In this document: piece by piece, positions 9,163 to 16,672 of the stretch
Numbering within the stretch: position 1 is the stretch's first letter
Layout of the letters: every line of letters starts with the position of its first letter
Assembly (NCBI GenBank): GCA_937896835.1
Contig: CALBOJ010000072.1
Span: 1 to 34,938 of the forward strand
From: an uncultured Collinsella sp.
Lineage (GTDB): Bacteria > Actinomycetota > Coriobacteriia > Coriobacteriales > Coriobacteriaceae
Direction: 5' to 3'
DNA: 34,938 bases
Notes under the pieces: model-generated
The model's database searches: none
Told to the model about the DNA's origin: nothing
Seen by the model: the letters and a program-made list of their open reading frames with translations, nothing else
Position numbers and translations under genes: made by a program

Positions 9163-12100
9163 CTACACGTCCCTTCTTACAAACGTTCCTTCGTGGTTAT
9201 ACGAGCAGCGCGCATGCGCGGCCTGAGCCGACGTCGGGTCGACGGCGGCAACGTCGCCTGCCTCGAGTTCGTGCAGGCGCTCGGCGATGCCGGCCTCCAC
9301 GCGATCGAGCAGGGCGTCGAAGTCCATGCTGCCACCCTCGCCGGGAAAGCCCTTCTTAAGCCCCGGGATGCGGCCGTCGCCGCGCTCTTCCTCGAGCAGC
9401 TCGGCACTCGCGGCGCCGCGCAGCGCCGGTTTGCCGCCCTTGGTCGAAAAATAGAGCGCCGCACGGGCATCCAGATCCAGCGCCCGGCGCATGGCCTGCG
9501 CATAGATAAGCGTCTGGGTATGGGGCGGCAGCCACCGCGGGTCGTCGATGGCGGCCTCGCCCGATTCCTCGTCGCGCACCGTGGGGTCGGCGAGTTTAAA
9601 CTCCTCAACGCCCGTGCGATGCTTGTAGTCGATTACCACGGCGCGATTCTCGGCATCCACATCCACGCGGTCGATGCGCCCGCCGAGCGGCCAGCCGGCA
9701 TACTCGACCTGGAGCTCGTTGAACGCAAACTCCAGGTAGCGCGGCGCGAAGGGCGCGAGCGCCTCGGACTCGTAGGCAAGAACGCCCTCCAGCTGCGGCA
9801 AAATCTCGGCCACCTGGCGCTCCTCCACCGGGGAGAGCGGCACGAGCGGGCCCTCGGTACCGCGCTTGCCCGCATGCTCGGCCAAGGTCTCGTCAAAGAC
9901 CTCGCGCAGCAGCTCCTTCGCGCGTGGCAGATTCATGGGTGTCACGCGCTCCATGCCCTCCTGGGGCAGACGGGCATGCAAGTGTTCCAGCACGTCGTGG
10001 ACAAAGTTGCCCTTCTCCATATTGCCAAAGCCAGCGTCGATCGACTGGGGCTTCACGCGGTACGAGACGAACCAGCATAGCGGGCAGGTCGAATAGGCCT
10101 CGATCTGCGAGGCAGACGTCAGGCGCGGCACCAGCGGCGCATCCTCGCCCTCGCCATCGCGACGACGCAGGACCAAATACGGAATGGCTTCATCGCTCAG
10201 GTGCTGAGGAGCTTCGCAGGTCACGCGCTCGCGCCTAAGACCTTCGCCTGCCGCGGGATCGAAGTCCCTTACGATATCGCCCTCACCCACACACTTCGCC
10301 TTGTCGGCGCCAACGGCCTTAGCGTCGTCAGCGGCCTTGTCGGCGTCAGCGGCCTTGTCGGCGTCAGCGGCCTTAGCATCGTTAGCGGCCTCGGCATGCG
10401 CCCGCAACTCGGTCCACACGGCCGCCGGATAGCACTCGCGCGCCTGACGATCGTGGGTCACACGGGCGAGCGTAACCGGACCACGCGACGCTTGTATCGC
10501 GCGGCCAAAGCGTGCGCGCAGCAAGGCCGCAGGCTCAAGCGTCACGCCCTCGCGACCGAGGCTCGCCGTCAGCGTTGCCAGCGGGCCCTCCTCATGTGAG
10601 AGCGGATAACTGTCCAGGTCGACGTCGGCAAACAGCACGGCATCGTAGCTATCGGGGCGCAGGGCCGCCGCATCGGCAAGCGAAGTAAAGCGAACCTGGG
10701 CACGTGGCGCACGGTCAACCTCGTAGGTCTCGTAATCGTAGGCGGTGCTACGCTTGTCCACCTTGGTGCGAATGCCATCGAGCACGGGCACGGTCGCGGC
10801 CTGCGACACGTCGAGCGCGCGAGCATCGTTCATAAGGATGTCGATCGCGTGGCGCAGCAGGGCCACCTCCGCCTGGCGACGGGCCTGGCCGTCGAGACCA
10901 CCAAGCGCGCGATCGGGCAGTGCCTCGGCAACGGCAAGCATGGCCTTGAGCGCCGTCACGGGCTTGTCACGCCACAGCGCCTGGAACACGTCCGAGACCA
11001 CGCACGGCACGTTCTTAAACCAGTTCTCGTCGCTCGCCGCCTTGCGCGCGCCCCTCACCTGGCCTTGGACGCTCTGCAGCAGGCTCTTAACGCCCGCGGT
11101 AGTCTTGCTGCGCGAGAGACGCATATTCTTATCGAAGGTACGGGCATTGACGGCATCAGCGCCCGAAAGCGGACTGTAAATCCAGTCGGTAAGCTCCGGC
11201 GCGGGCCACCACTCAGTCTTAGAAGCTGCCCCTTCGTCGGCGGCCTTCATACGCTCGATCAGGTTGGCGAGCGCCGTGAACTGCCTGCCCGCAATGGATT
11301 GAGAAAACGCCGTGAACTCAACTGTCTCGGCAGCGATATGACGGGCCGCCAGACGAGAGGCGAGCTCACCGAACAGCTGGGGTGCCCGGGCAGAAACAAC
11401 GAGCACGCGCACGGGGTCAGCGGGCGTTGCAGTAGCTTTATCGTCCTTGGACTCCTTGTGCGTTTTCACCAACGTATCGATGGCGTCCGCATAAGCATGG
11501 GCACGGGCATGGGGGCCGGCGACCTCAATAAAGGCAGGCTGAGCGGCGGTCCCGCAAGCGGCATCAGACGCGACGGCGTCCTCCCTCAGCGGCGCGGCCT
11601 CGAACAGCACACCGCGGGCATCAAATGCCGCGGCAAGCTCCTCGCGCATCGCCGCCTGCTCGCAGGCAAGCAGTACGACGACCTCCCCCCCATTGTTCGC
11701 CACGGCAGACAGCAGCTCGAGCAGGCCGTGCGTAATCGACGTGATACCGCGCACGCATACGGCGCGGGTGCACGCCGGCAGGTTATCGGCCAGGGCATCG
11801 GCCATAATGTCAGCCGCCTCGCAGGGCTCGACCATATCTCGACGGTCCAAACCACCCGCGTAGGCACGCAAAAGCTCGAACACACGAGCCTCGGCATCGC
11901 TTTTTGGCTCAGGCTGGCAATTGTTGCCACGGCATCGCTCGGCCGTCGTCCCCGCAACGCCCGGCAACACGTCGCGGGCCATGCGCGCAAGCATGCGCAC
12001 TGTGCCCTGGCTGCGCGAAAGCGGCTGCAGGTCGGCATCGTCGAGACGCGTGACCATGTCCGAGAACAGCATCTGACGCTGCAGGTTGTCGACGAAACCG

Positions 12101-12333
12101 CGCCCGTCGCCCAAAAGCTCCCAAAGCGAGCGAAGCCACGATGTAGGCGTTTTGTAGTCAATACCCAGCGAAATCCCGGCTTCCGCCGCATCATGGCGAC
12201 ACAGGTCGAGCTCGGCAAACGTTGACGCCAGAAGCACGGCACGTCCATGGCGGGCAATAAGGTCGGCAAGCAACGCCGACTCGGCATCGCTCAAATCCGT
12301 GCCGGCATTGGTGGTATAGATTCGAACAGGCAT
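9163..12333 (-). CDS. addB: AddB-like PD-(D/E)XK nuclease subunit
   Basis: This 1056-residue protein precedes addA with a three-base gap, the usual arrangement of AddAB partners. The C-terminal nuclease is clear: SQIEAYSTCPLCWF opens it, GGRIDRVDVD and VVIDYK (D902, K904) form the active site, and HTQTLIYAQAM follows. Two departures from classic AddB stand out. The N-terminus (IYTTNAGTDLSDAE) has no Walker A GxGKT. The C-terminus keeps only one cysteine (C1043, in ARCSYNHEG) where Bacillus AddB has three of its four Fe-S ligands. Residues about 645-680 are an Ala/Asp/Lys tract encoded by 18-base tandem repeats. The ribosome site is GGAGG just before the ATG. AddB is inferred from position plus the nuclease domain; an actinobacterial AdnA-type partner is an alternative. 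Confidence 0.82.
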   Translation of the reverse strand: MPVRIYTTNAGTDLSDAESALLADLIARHGRAVLLASTFAELDLCRHDAAEAGISLGIDYKTPTSWLRSLWELLGDGRGFVDNLQRQMLFSDMVTRLDDADLQPLSRSQGTVRMLARMARDVLPGVAGTTAERCRGNNCQPEPKSDAEARVFELLRAYAGGLDRRDMVEPCEAADIMADALADNLPACTRAVCVRGITSITHGLLELLSAVANNGGEVVVLLACEQAAMREELAAAFDARGVLFEAAPLREDAVASDAACGTAAQPAFIEVAGPHARAHAYADAIDTLVKTHKESKDDKATATPADPVRVLVVSARAPQLFGELASRLAARHIAAETVEFTAFSQSIAGRQFTALANLIERMKAADEGAASKTEWWPAPELTDWIYSPLSGADAVNARTFDKNMRLSRSKTTAGVKSLLQSVQGQVRGARKAASDENWFKNVPCVVSDVFQALWRDKPVTALKAMLAVAEALPDRALGGLDGQARRQAEVALLRHAIDILMNDARALDVSQAATVPVLDGIRTKVDKRSTAYDYETYEVDRAPRAQVRFTSLADAAALRPDSYDAVLFADVDLDSYPLSHEEGPLATLTASLGREGVTLEPAALLRARFGRAIQASRGPVTLARVTHDRQARECYPAAVWTELRAHAEAANDAKAADADKAADADKAADDAKAVGADKAKCVGEGDIVRDFDPAAGEGLRRERVTCEAPQHLSDEAIPYLVLRRRDGEGEDAPLVPRLTSASQIEAYSTCPLCWFVSYRVKPQSIDAGFGNMEKGNFVHDVLEHLHARLPQEGMERVTPMNLPRAKELLREVFDETLAEHAGKRGTEGPLVPLSPVEERQVAEILPQLEGVLAYESEALAPFAPRYLEFAFNELQVEYAGWPLGGRIDRVDVDAENRAVVIDYKHRTGVEEFKLADPTVRDEESGEAAIDDPRWLPPHTQTLIYAQAMRRALDLDARAALYFSTKGGKPALRGAASAELLEEERGDGRIPGLKKGFPGEGGSMDFDALLDRVEAGIAERLHELEAGDVAAVDPTSAQAAHARCSYNHEGTFVRRDV
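10301..10390. repeat. 18-bp tandem repeat (5 units) within addB
   Basis: Five units start at 10301, 10319, 10337, 10355 and 10373. Units three and four are identical (TTGTCGGCGTCAGCGGCC); the others differ at a few positions. The length is a multiple of three, so the array encodes repeated six-residue ADKAAD/ADDAKA blocks and copy-number change keeps the frame. Confidence 0.9.
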
Positions 12334-12415
12334 GGTCCTCCGCTCAAACTGTTCGCAATAATCAATGTATCCATCCTACCCGCCCACGCGGACAGATTTG
12401 CCCCACGCCAACAGA

Positions 12416-12504
12416 TTTGATCCCTTGGGGACGGAGGAAAACGGATCACCGAAGGGGTCAGTCTAACCCGGTGATCCGTTTTCCTCCGTCCTTAAGGGAT
12501 CAAA
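12416..12504. repeat. REPIN-like palindromic repeat
   Basis: Two 36-base arms (12416-12451 and 12469-12504) are inverted copies matching at 34 of 36 positions, separated by a 17-base spacer. Each arm contains the core GGGGACGGAGGAAAACGGAT or its near copy. A single-arm relative sits at 24670-24692. It lies between the addB start and the yerC terminator and overlaps the terminator's T-run. Confidence 0.9.
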
Positions 12505-12529
12505 AAACCGCCCCCGGAGGAGCGGTTTT
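12502..12529 (-). terminator. intrinsic terminator of yerC
   Basis: Read on the minus strand, AAAACCGCTCC pairs with GGGGCGGTTTT (11 bp, one G-U wobble), followed at once by a run of T. It begins about 24 bases past the yerC stop. Confidence 0.85.
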
Positions 12530-12552
12530 GCACAATTCGTTTTTGGCGCGGC

Positions 12553-12852
12553 CTACTCGCCATCCTCCAGCTTAATGAGGATTTTGCGGTAGCCACCGTA
12601 CTCACCGTTGAGCGCCTTGGACACACGGCTCACCGTGGTGGACGAAGCGCCGGTACGCGCCTGAACCTCAACATAGGGCTCGCCCTCGTCCAGATAACGC
12701 GCGACCTGCAGACGCTGCGATAGATCGCAAATCTCGCGCGGCGTGCAGATATCGGTCAAAAACGCTTGGATATCTTTCTCGTCGTCCAAAAGGCTAAATG
12801 CGTGGACCAGCTGCTTGACATCAGGCTTGTCAAACATGTTCTCGATATTCAT
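12553..12852 (-). CDS. yerC: YerC/YecD family TrpR-related regulator
   Basis: This 99-residue protein matches the length and layout of the YerC/YecD branch of the TrpR repressor superfamily. LTDICTPREICDLSQRLQVARYL is the helical core, and VEVQARTGASSTTVSRVSKAL is the DNA-reading helix-turn-helix, with the TGAS-TVSRV signature of this family. The C-terminus (EYGGYRKILIKL) is also typical. It is a small cytoplasmic DNA-binding protein; the target genes are not known from sequence. It is a single-gene unit with its own terminator. The ribosome site before the ATG is weak (GGTGAT), so a start at the methionine five codons downstream (GAGAAC before it) cannot be excluded. Confidence 0.88.
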   Translation of the reverse strand: MNIENMFDKPDVKQLVHAFSLLDDEKDIQAFLTDICTPREICDLSQRLQVARYLDEGEPYVEVQARTGASSTTVSRVSKALNGEYGGYRKILIKLEDGE

Positions 12853-13175
12853 CGATCACCGCCAAACCCGCCAAAAGGCATCGAAGTTGATACTGACATC
12901 GGGCATCGTTCGCCCGTTCTATGCAATAGGGCAACGCCTGTGGCTTTTGCCCGTAGCAGTTTAGCACACCACCAAACTAAAGCGACAAAACTCTCTGCCA
13001 GCGGCGCGTTTTCTAGGACGAACGCCGTTTTGAAACCGAATGCGCACGCAAGCTCCACGAATATCTGAGACAATGGGCGCCCAAACAGAGCCGTGCCCGA
13101 GCATCTGTCCGAGTTGCAAAGGCATGTGCCTCTCACGCTCCCTCACCACGCCATGCGCAAGAAAGGATTCACACC
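12853..13175. other. divergent intergenic region between yerC and the holin-4-like gene
   Basis: No convincing gene is seen here. On the minus strand TGCTAAACT (12958-12966) looks like an extended -10 for yerC, giving a leader of about 100 bases. That leader contains a small hairpin, CGGGC/GCCCG at 12900-12916. On the plus strand AGAAAGGA is the ribosome site of the next gene; a promoter for it could not be identified with confidence. Confidence 0.4.
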
Positions 13176-13541
13176 ATGCGCTTTATGCTCAACTGGCTTT
13201 TGACCTCAATCGCCATCGCGATCGCAACGTTTCTCGTCCCCGGCATTCAGCCCTTCGGCATGGCCGACGCCTGGGTCTGCTTTGCCTTCGTGGGACTGTT
13301 CCTCAACATCGTCGACTCGCTCGTTAAGCCGTTCCTGACGGTCATCTCGCTGCCACTCACTATTATCACGCTTGGTATTTTTCAGCTTGTGGTCAACAGC
13401 TTTATGCTCGAGCTGGCCAGCTACCTGTCGGTCAATCTGCTGGGCGCGGGTATCTCCATCGCCAGCTTTGGATCGGCGTTTATGGGCAGCATCCTGGTAT
13501 CCATCATGCGCAGCATTCTCGACAGCATCGCCAGGAACTAA
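13176..13541 (+). CDS. small integral membrane protein, phage holin family 4 / YvlD type
   Basis: This 121-residue protein is almost entirely hydrophobic, with four predicted membrane helices (about residues 3-23, 31-50, 54-77 and 86-112). The short polar link NIVDSLVKPFLTVISLPLTIITLG is characteristic of the family called phage holin 4 superfamily (YvlD-like). Despite the name, these proteins are common chromosomal membrane proteins, often stress-related, and no lysis genes are nearby. AGAAAGGA lies about 10 bases before the ATG. It is a single-gene unit followed by a terminator hairpin. The exact function is unknown. Confidence 0.85.
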   Translation: MRFMLNWLLTSIAIAIATFLVPGIQPFGMADAWVCFAFVGLFLNIVDSLVKPFLTVISLPLTIITLGIFQLVVNSFMLELASYLSVNLLGAGISIASFGSAFMGSILVSIMRSILDSIARN

Positions 13542-13578
13542 AGCGACCGGATACGGGCCGCCACAACACGCCAAAACG

Positions 13579-13609
13579 AAGGCCGTCCATCGCAACGATG
13601 GGCGGCCTT
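13579..13609 (+). terminator. hairpin terminator after the membrane protein gene
   Basis: AAGGCCGTCCATCG pairs with CGATGGGCGGCCTT (14 bp, one G-U wobble) around a CAA loop. The following T content is modest (GTCATTT), so termination may be partial. It sits between convergent genes. Confidence 0.7.
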
Positions 13610-13678
13610 GTCATTTGCCAAGCCTCAGAGGACAAGAAAATCTACCATTTCTGCCCCGTCCCCCAATAGCAGGTGGGG

Positions 13679-14107
13679 CTAGATGACGTAGTCGTAGCCC
13701 TCGTTGGGGGCAACGAGCGTATCGAGTGTCACGCCGTCGAGGTAGTCGTTGATGAGCTTGTCCAGGTTCTTCCAAACATCGAGTGTAGGACACTCATCAG
13801 ATCGCGAGCAACCTTTGCAGTCGCCGTCCAGGCATGCGACCGGTGCTAGGCTACCCTCGGTCAGGCGCAGGATCTCGCCCACCGTGTACTGCTCGGGCGG
13901 GCGCGTGAGCACGTAGCCGCCGCCCTTGCCGCGCATGCCCGAGAGCATATTGGCGCGCACGAGCGTAGCCAAAATGTTCTCCAAATATTTCTCCGAAATC
14001 CCCTGACGCGCGGCGATCTCTTTGAGGGGAATGCGGCCTGCCGCCTGATGCTCGGCCAAGTCGACCATAACGCGCAGGGCATATCTGCCCTTTGTGGAAA
14101 CCAACAT
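13679..14107 (-). CDS. Rrf2-family transcriptional regulator with an IscR-like cysteine set
   Basis: This 142-residue protein has the Rrf2 winged helix (MLVSTKGRYALRVMVDLAEH, then the recognition region GISEKYLENILATLVRANML) and the GMRGKGGGYVLTRPP wing. Cysteines C92, C97, C100 and C106 resemble the IscR cluster-binding loop (C92, C98, C104), so binding of an Fe-S cluster is likely. CymR-type cysteine regulators of Firmicutes lack this loop. It is divergent from cysK, so control of cysteine or Fe-S supply is plausible but inferred. A weak ribosome site (AAAGG) precedes the ATG. A TAGAAATTCTA palindrome at 14139-14149 overlaps its likely -10 and could be an autoregulatory site. Confidence 0.9.
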   Translation of the reverse strand: MLVSTKGRYALRVMVDLAEHQAAGRIPLKEIAARQGISEKYLENILATLVRANMLSGMRGKGGGYVLTRPPEQYTVGEILRLTEGSLAPVACLDGDCKGCSRSDECPTLDVWKNLDKLINDYLDGVTLDTLVAPNEGYDYVI

Positions 14108-14138
14108 ATATATTGCTGCCTTTCGGTCTTTTAATTCG

Positions 14139-14149
14139 TAGAAATTCTA
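14139..14149 (-). promoter_or_regulatory. candidate -10 and palindrome upstream of the Rrf2 gene
   Basis: TAGAAATTCTA is a perfect 11-base palindrome. Its minus-strand reading supplies TAGAAT as a -10, about 35 bases before the Rrf2 start. Operator function is a guess. Confidence 0.35.
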
Positions 14150-14224
14150 GCCGAAAAATTGGTTTTGAAAATACCTATTCCCGTCAAGATGGTTAATCGA
14201 CTCGTAATAATCTTCTATTTCCTA

Positions 14225-14253
14225 TTGCATTACTAGGCTTTAGTGCCTACTAT
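14225..14253 (+). promoter_or_regulatory. cysK promoter with operator-like inverted repeat
   Basis: TTGCAT (-35), a 17-base spacer and TACTAT (-10) make a good sigma-70-type promoter. Inside the spacer and touching the -10 is TAGGC-N6-GCCTA (14234-14249), placed where a bound repressor would block polymerase. Transcription would start near 14260, giving a leader of about 100 bases. The divergent Rrf2 regulator is the obvious candidate ligand. Confidence 0.65.
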
Positions 14254-14268
14254 GCTTGCCAACAGCAA

Positions 14269-14328
14269 AACGAACAACCCATAAGGTTTGTGGGTTTCGT
14301 TGCTACACACACCGTAAAACCACACGGT
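14269..14328 (+). promoter_or_regulatory. structured cysK leader (two hairpins)
   Basis: AACGAA...ACCCA pairs with TGGGTTTCGTT around TAAGGTTTG (14269-14301, two bases bulged). A second small hairpin is ACCGT/ACGGT (14311-14328). No T-run follows either, so this is not an obvious terminator-type attenuator. It matches no riboswitch I recognise. Confidence 0.4.
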
Positions 14329-14360
14329 ATCCAGTCATTTGAACACTTTGGAGGTTCACC

Positions 14361-15299
14361 ATGAGCAATGTGTACACATCCATTGATCAGCTTATCGGCC
14401 ACACTCCGCTTCTGGAGCTCACCCACTTTGAGGCCGATGAGGACCTCAAGGCCCGCGTGCTCGTCAAGCTGGAATACTTCAACCCCGCCGGATCCGTTAA
14501 AGACCGCGTCGCCAAGAACATGATTGACGAGGCCGAGAAGGCAGGCAAGCTCGTGCGTGGCGGCGACTACACCATCATCGAGCCCACGAGCGGCAACACC
14601 GGCGTCGGCATCGCCTCGGTGGCGGCCGCCCGCGGCTACAAGGTGATCATCACCATGCCCGAGACCATGTCCGTCGAGCGCCGCAAGCTGATGCAGGCAT
14701 ACGGTGCGCAGCTCGTGCTCACCGACGGCTCCAAAGGCATGAAGGGCGCTATCGCCAAGGCCGAAGAGTTGCAGAAGGAGACCCCCAACAGCATCATCGC
14801 CGGCCAGTTTGTGAACCCCGCGAACCCGGCCATTCACAAGGCCACGACCGGCCCCGAGATCTGGGACGACACCGACGGCAAGGTCGACATCTTCGTCGCC
14901 GGCGTCGGCACCGGCGGCACCGTGACCGGCGTGGGCGAGTTCCTCAAGGAGCAAAACCCCGAGATTCAGGTCGTCGCCGTCGAGCCCGCCACCTCCCCGG
15001 TGCTCTCTAAGGGCCAGGCCGGCCCGCACAAGATCCAGGGTATCGGTGCCGGCTTTGTGCCCGACGTCCTCGACACCCAGGTCTACGACGAGATCATCCC
15101 CGTCGAGAACGACGACGCCTTTGCCACCGGCCGCGCCGTGGGCCACAAGGAGGGCGTGCTCGTGGGCATTTCGTCCGGCGCCGCCGTGTGGGCCGCACTG
15201 CAGCTGGCCAAGCGCCCCGAGAACGAGGGCAAGACCATCGTGGCGCTGCTCGCCGACACCGGCGAGCGCTACCTGTCCACGGCACTCTTCCAGGACTAG
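14361..15299 (+). CDS. cysK: cysteine synthase A (O-acetylserine sulfhydrylase)
   Basis: This 312-residue PLP enzyme makes cysteine from O-acetylserine and sulfide. The PLP lysine is K47 in NPAGSVKDRVA, the substrate-binding loop is EPTSGNTG (74-81), the phosphate-binding loop is VGTGGTVTG, and the C-terminal GISSGAAVWAAL is typical of CysK. Length matches the family. TTGGAGG stands just before the ATG. It is alone in its transcription unit, with a strong promoter upstream and a terminator downstream, and no serine acetyltransferase gene is adjacent. Confidence 0.97.
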   Translation: MSNVYTSIDQLIGHTPLLELTHFEADEDLKARVLVKLEYFNPAGSVKDRVAKNMIDEAEKAGKLVRGGDYTIIEPTSGNTGVGIASVAAARGYKVIITMPETMSVERRKLMQAYGAQLVLTDGSKGMKGAIAKAEELQKETPNSIIAGQFVNPANPAIHKATTGPEIWDDTDGKVDIFVAGVGTGGTVTGVGEFLKEQNPEIQVVAVEPATSPVLSKGQAGPHKIQGIGAGFVPDVLDTQVYDEIIPVENDDAFATGRAVGHKEGVLVGISSGAAVWAALQLAKRPENEGKTIVALLADTGERYLSTALFQD

Positions 15300-15398
15300 A
15301 GCTCTCGTTCTTAGAACGAGTCCAAGGCACGCCGGTCTCCCCTCTCTTCTGGCAGCCTGAGCTCATCCCAACAGGGTGTCCCACAGGACGCCCGAACT

Positions 15399-15407
15399 TG
15401 CTACAAT
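15399..15407 (+). promoter_or_regulatory. extended -10 promoter candidate for mnmA
   Basis: TGCTACAAT matches an extended -10 (TGnTAnAAT), with no good -35. Transcription would start near 15414, inside the left arm of the terminator hairpin just downstream. Confidence 0.45.
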
Positions 15408-15411
15408 GTCT

Positions 15412-15450
15412 GCGGCGCGGAACCAGCCTCCCGCGCCGCTTTTCTTTTTT
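15412..15450 (+). terminator. intrinsic terminator between cysK and mnmA
   Basis: GCGGCGCGG pairs perfectly with CCGCGCCGC (15412-15420 and 15431-15439), followed by TTTTCTTTTTT. It is over 110 bases past cysK and only 30 before mnmA. A second hairpin without a T-run (CTCGTTC/GAACGAG) lies right after cysK at 15304-15320. Confidence 0.85.
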
Positions 15451-15479
15451 GGCCACATGCCACCAAGGAGAACCTCCCC

Positions 15480-16580
15480 ATGCACAACAAGCGCGTGCTC
15501 GTCGCCATGAGCGGCGGCGTCGATTCCAGCGTGACCGCGTATCTGCTCAAAAGTCAGGGTTACGAATGTGTCGGTGCCACCATGCGCCTCACCTGCCCCG
15601 CGCCCGATCCCACCACGGGCATGAGTAAGGTCGACCGCGACATCGCCGATGCAAAGGCCGTCGCCGAGCGCCTGGGGATACCCCATCACGTGCTCGACTT
15701 GCAGCAAACCTTCGACCGCAACGTTGTCGAGCGTTTTATGAACGCCTACCAGGAGGGGCTGACGCCCAATCCGTGCATCATCTGCAACCGCCATATTAAG
15801 TTTGGCGCGTTGCTGGATGCGGCGCTGGATATGGGCTGCGACTACATCGCCACAGGCCACTATGCCAAAACGAGCCAGGCGCCCGACGGCACCTGGCAGC
15901 TGCATCGCGGCGAGGACCCCAAAAAGGACCAGAGTTACTTTTTGTATTCGCTCACGCAGGAGCGCCTGGCGCACACGATCTTTCCGCTGGCAGGCCTAGA
16001 CAAAGAGCGCGACGTGCGCCGCATAGCCGCCGAGCAGGGCTTTACCAACGCCCAGAAGGCCGAAAGCGAGGACATCTGCTTTATTCCAGACGGTGACTAC
16101 GCGGGCTATATCGAGCGCCGTTGCGAACATCCCGCTGCACCGGGCGACATTGTGTGGCGCGACGGCAGCGTGGTCGGGCGCCACAACGGCGCGCTGCGCT
16201 ACACCATCGGCCAGCGCAAGGGCCTGGGCGTCGCGATGGCGCATCCCGTGTACGTAACGGGTGTCGACGCCGTCAACAACACCGTACATCTGGGCGAGGC
16301 AGAGGACCTGACGGCCACGGCGCTCACGGCCAACGACTGGATCTGGAGCGCCCCTGCCGACCGCATGGAGGCCGAGCTGGATGCCGGCGGCATCCGCGTG
16401 GGCGCCAAGTACCGCTACCGTCAAAAGGACCAGGCAGCAACCCTTACACGTGGCGAAGACGGGCAAATGCTGCTAACTTTTGACGAGCCACAGCGAGCCA
16501 TCGCCCCCGGCCAGGCAGTCGTCGTCTACCGCGGCGACATCGTCCTGGGCGGCGGCACCGTTACGTCAGCCATCAAATAA
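15480..16580 (+). CDS. mnmA: tRNA-specific 2-thiouridylase
   Basis: This 366-residue enzyme thiolates U34 of Glu, Gln and Lys tRNAs. The ATP-pyrophosphatase loop is AMSGGVDSSV (9-18). The catalytic cysteine pair is C102 (in NPCIICNRHIKFG) and C200 (in SEDICFIPDGDY). GDIVWRDGSVVGRHNG and YTIGQRKGLG mark the central domain, and the C-terminal beta-barrel ends with VYRGDIVLGGGTV. AAGGAG precedes the start. It follows cysK in the same direction but behind a strong terminator, so it probably has its own promoter. Sulfur for thiolation usually comes from a cysteine desulfurase, which is not in this window. Confidence 0.97.
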   Translation: MHNKRVLVAMSGGVDSSVTAYLLKSQGYECVGATMRLTCPAPDPTTGMSKVDRDIADAKAVAERLGIPHHVLDLQQTFDRNVVERFMNAYQEGLTPNPCIICNRHIKFGALLDAALDMGCDYIATGHYAKTSQAPDGTWQLHRGEDPKKDQSYFLYSLTQERLAHTIFPLAGLDKERDVRRIAAEQGFTNAQKAESEDICFIPDGDYAGYIERRCEHPAAPGDIVWRDGSVVGRHNGALRYTIGQRKGLGVAMAHPVYVTGVDAVNNTVHLGEAEDLTATALTANDWIWSAPADRMEAELDAGGIRVGAKYRYRQKDQAATLTRGEDGQMLLTFDEPQRAIAPGQAVVVYRGDIVLGGGTVTSAIK

Positions 16581-16590
16581 CAGCTCCCCG

Positions 16591-16644
16591 CCACCGCAAG
16601 TTATAGAGGACGCCCCGGCTGGCATCGCTGCAACAACCGGGGCG
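16591..16644. repeat. convergent gap with repeat half-copy and hairpin
   Basis: 16591-16610 matches 5516-5535 at 18 of 20 positions (shared CCACCGCAAGTTAT). Just after it CGCCCCGG (16611-16618) pairs with CCGGGGCG (16637-16644). The hairpin may serve as a two-way barrier between mnmA and the peptidase gene; neither strand has a T-run after it. Confidence 0.6.
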
Positions 16645-16672
16645 GCAGGCTCGATGAGCATTGTCGATGCGT

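Noticed and set aside
10849..12225. A 458-codon plus-strand frame opposite addB
   Set aside because: Same composition artefact; the minus-strand frame has a nuclease domain and continuity with addA.
12849..13136. A 95-codon minus-strand frame upstream of yerC
   Set aside because: No ribosome site, no recognisable protein pattern, and it overlaps the likely yerC promoter.
13176..13541. Prophage holin
   Set aside because: The family name suggests phage, but no endolysin, structural or integrase genes are nearby and the YvlD-like branch is usually chromosomal.
14250..15146. A 298-codon minus-strand frame opposite cysK
   Set aside because: Its composition is that of a complemented high-GC gene and cysK is certain.
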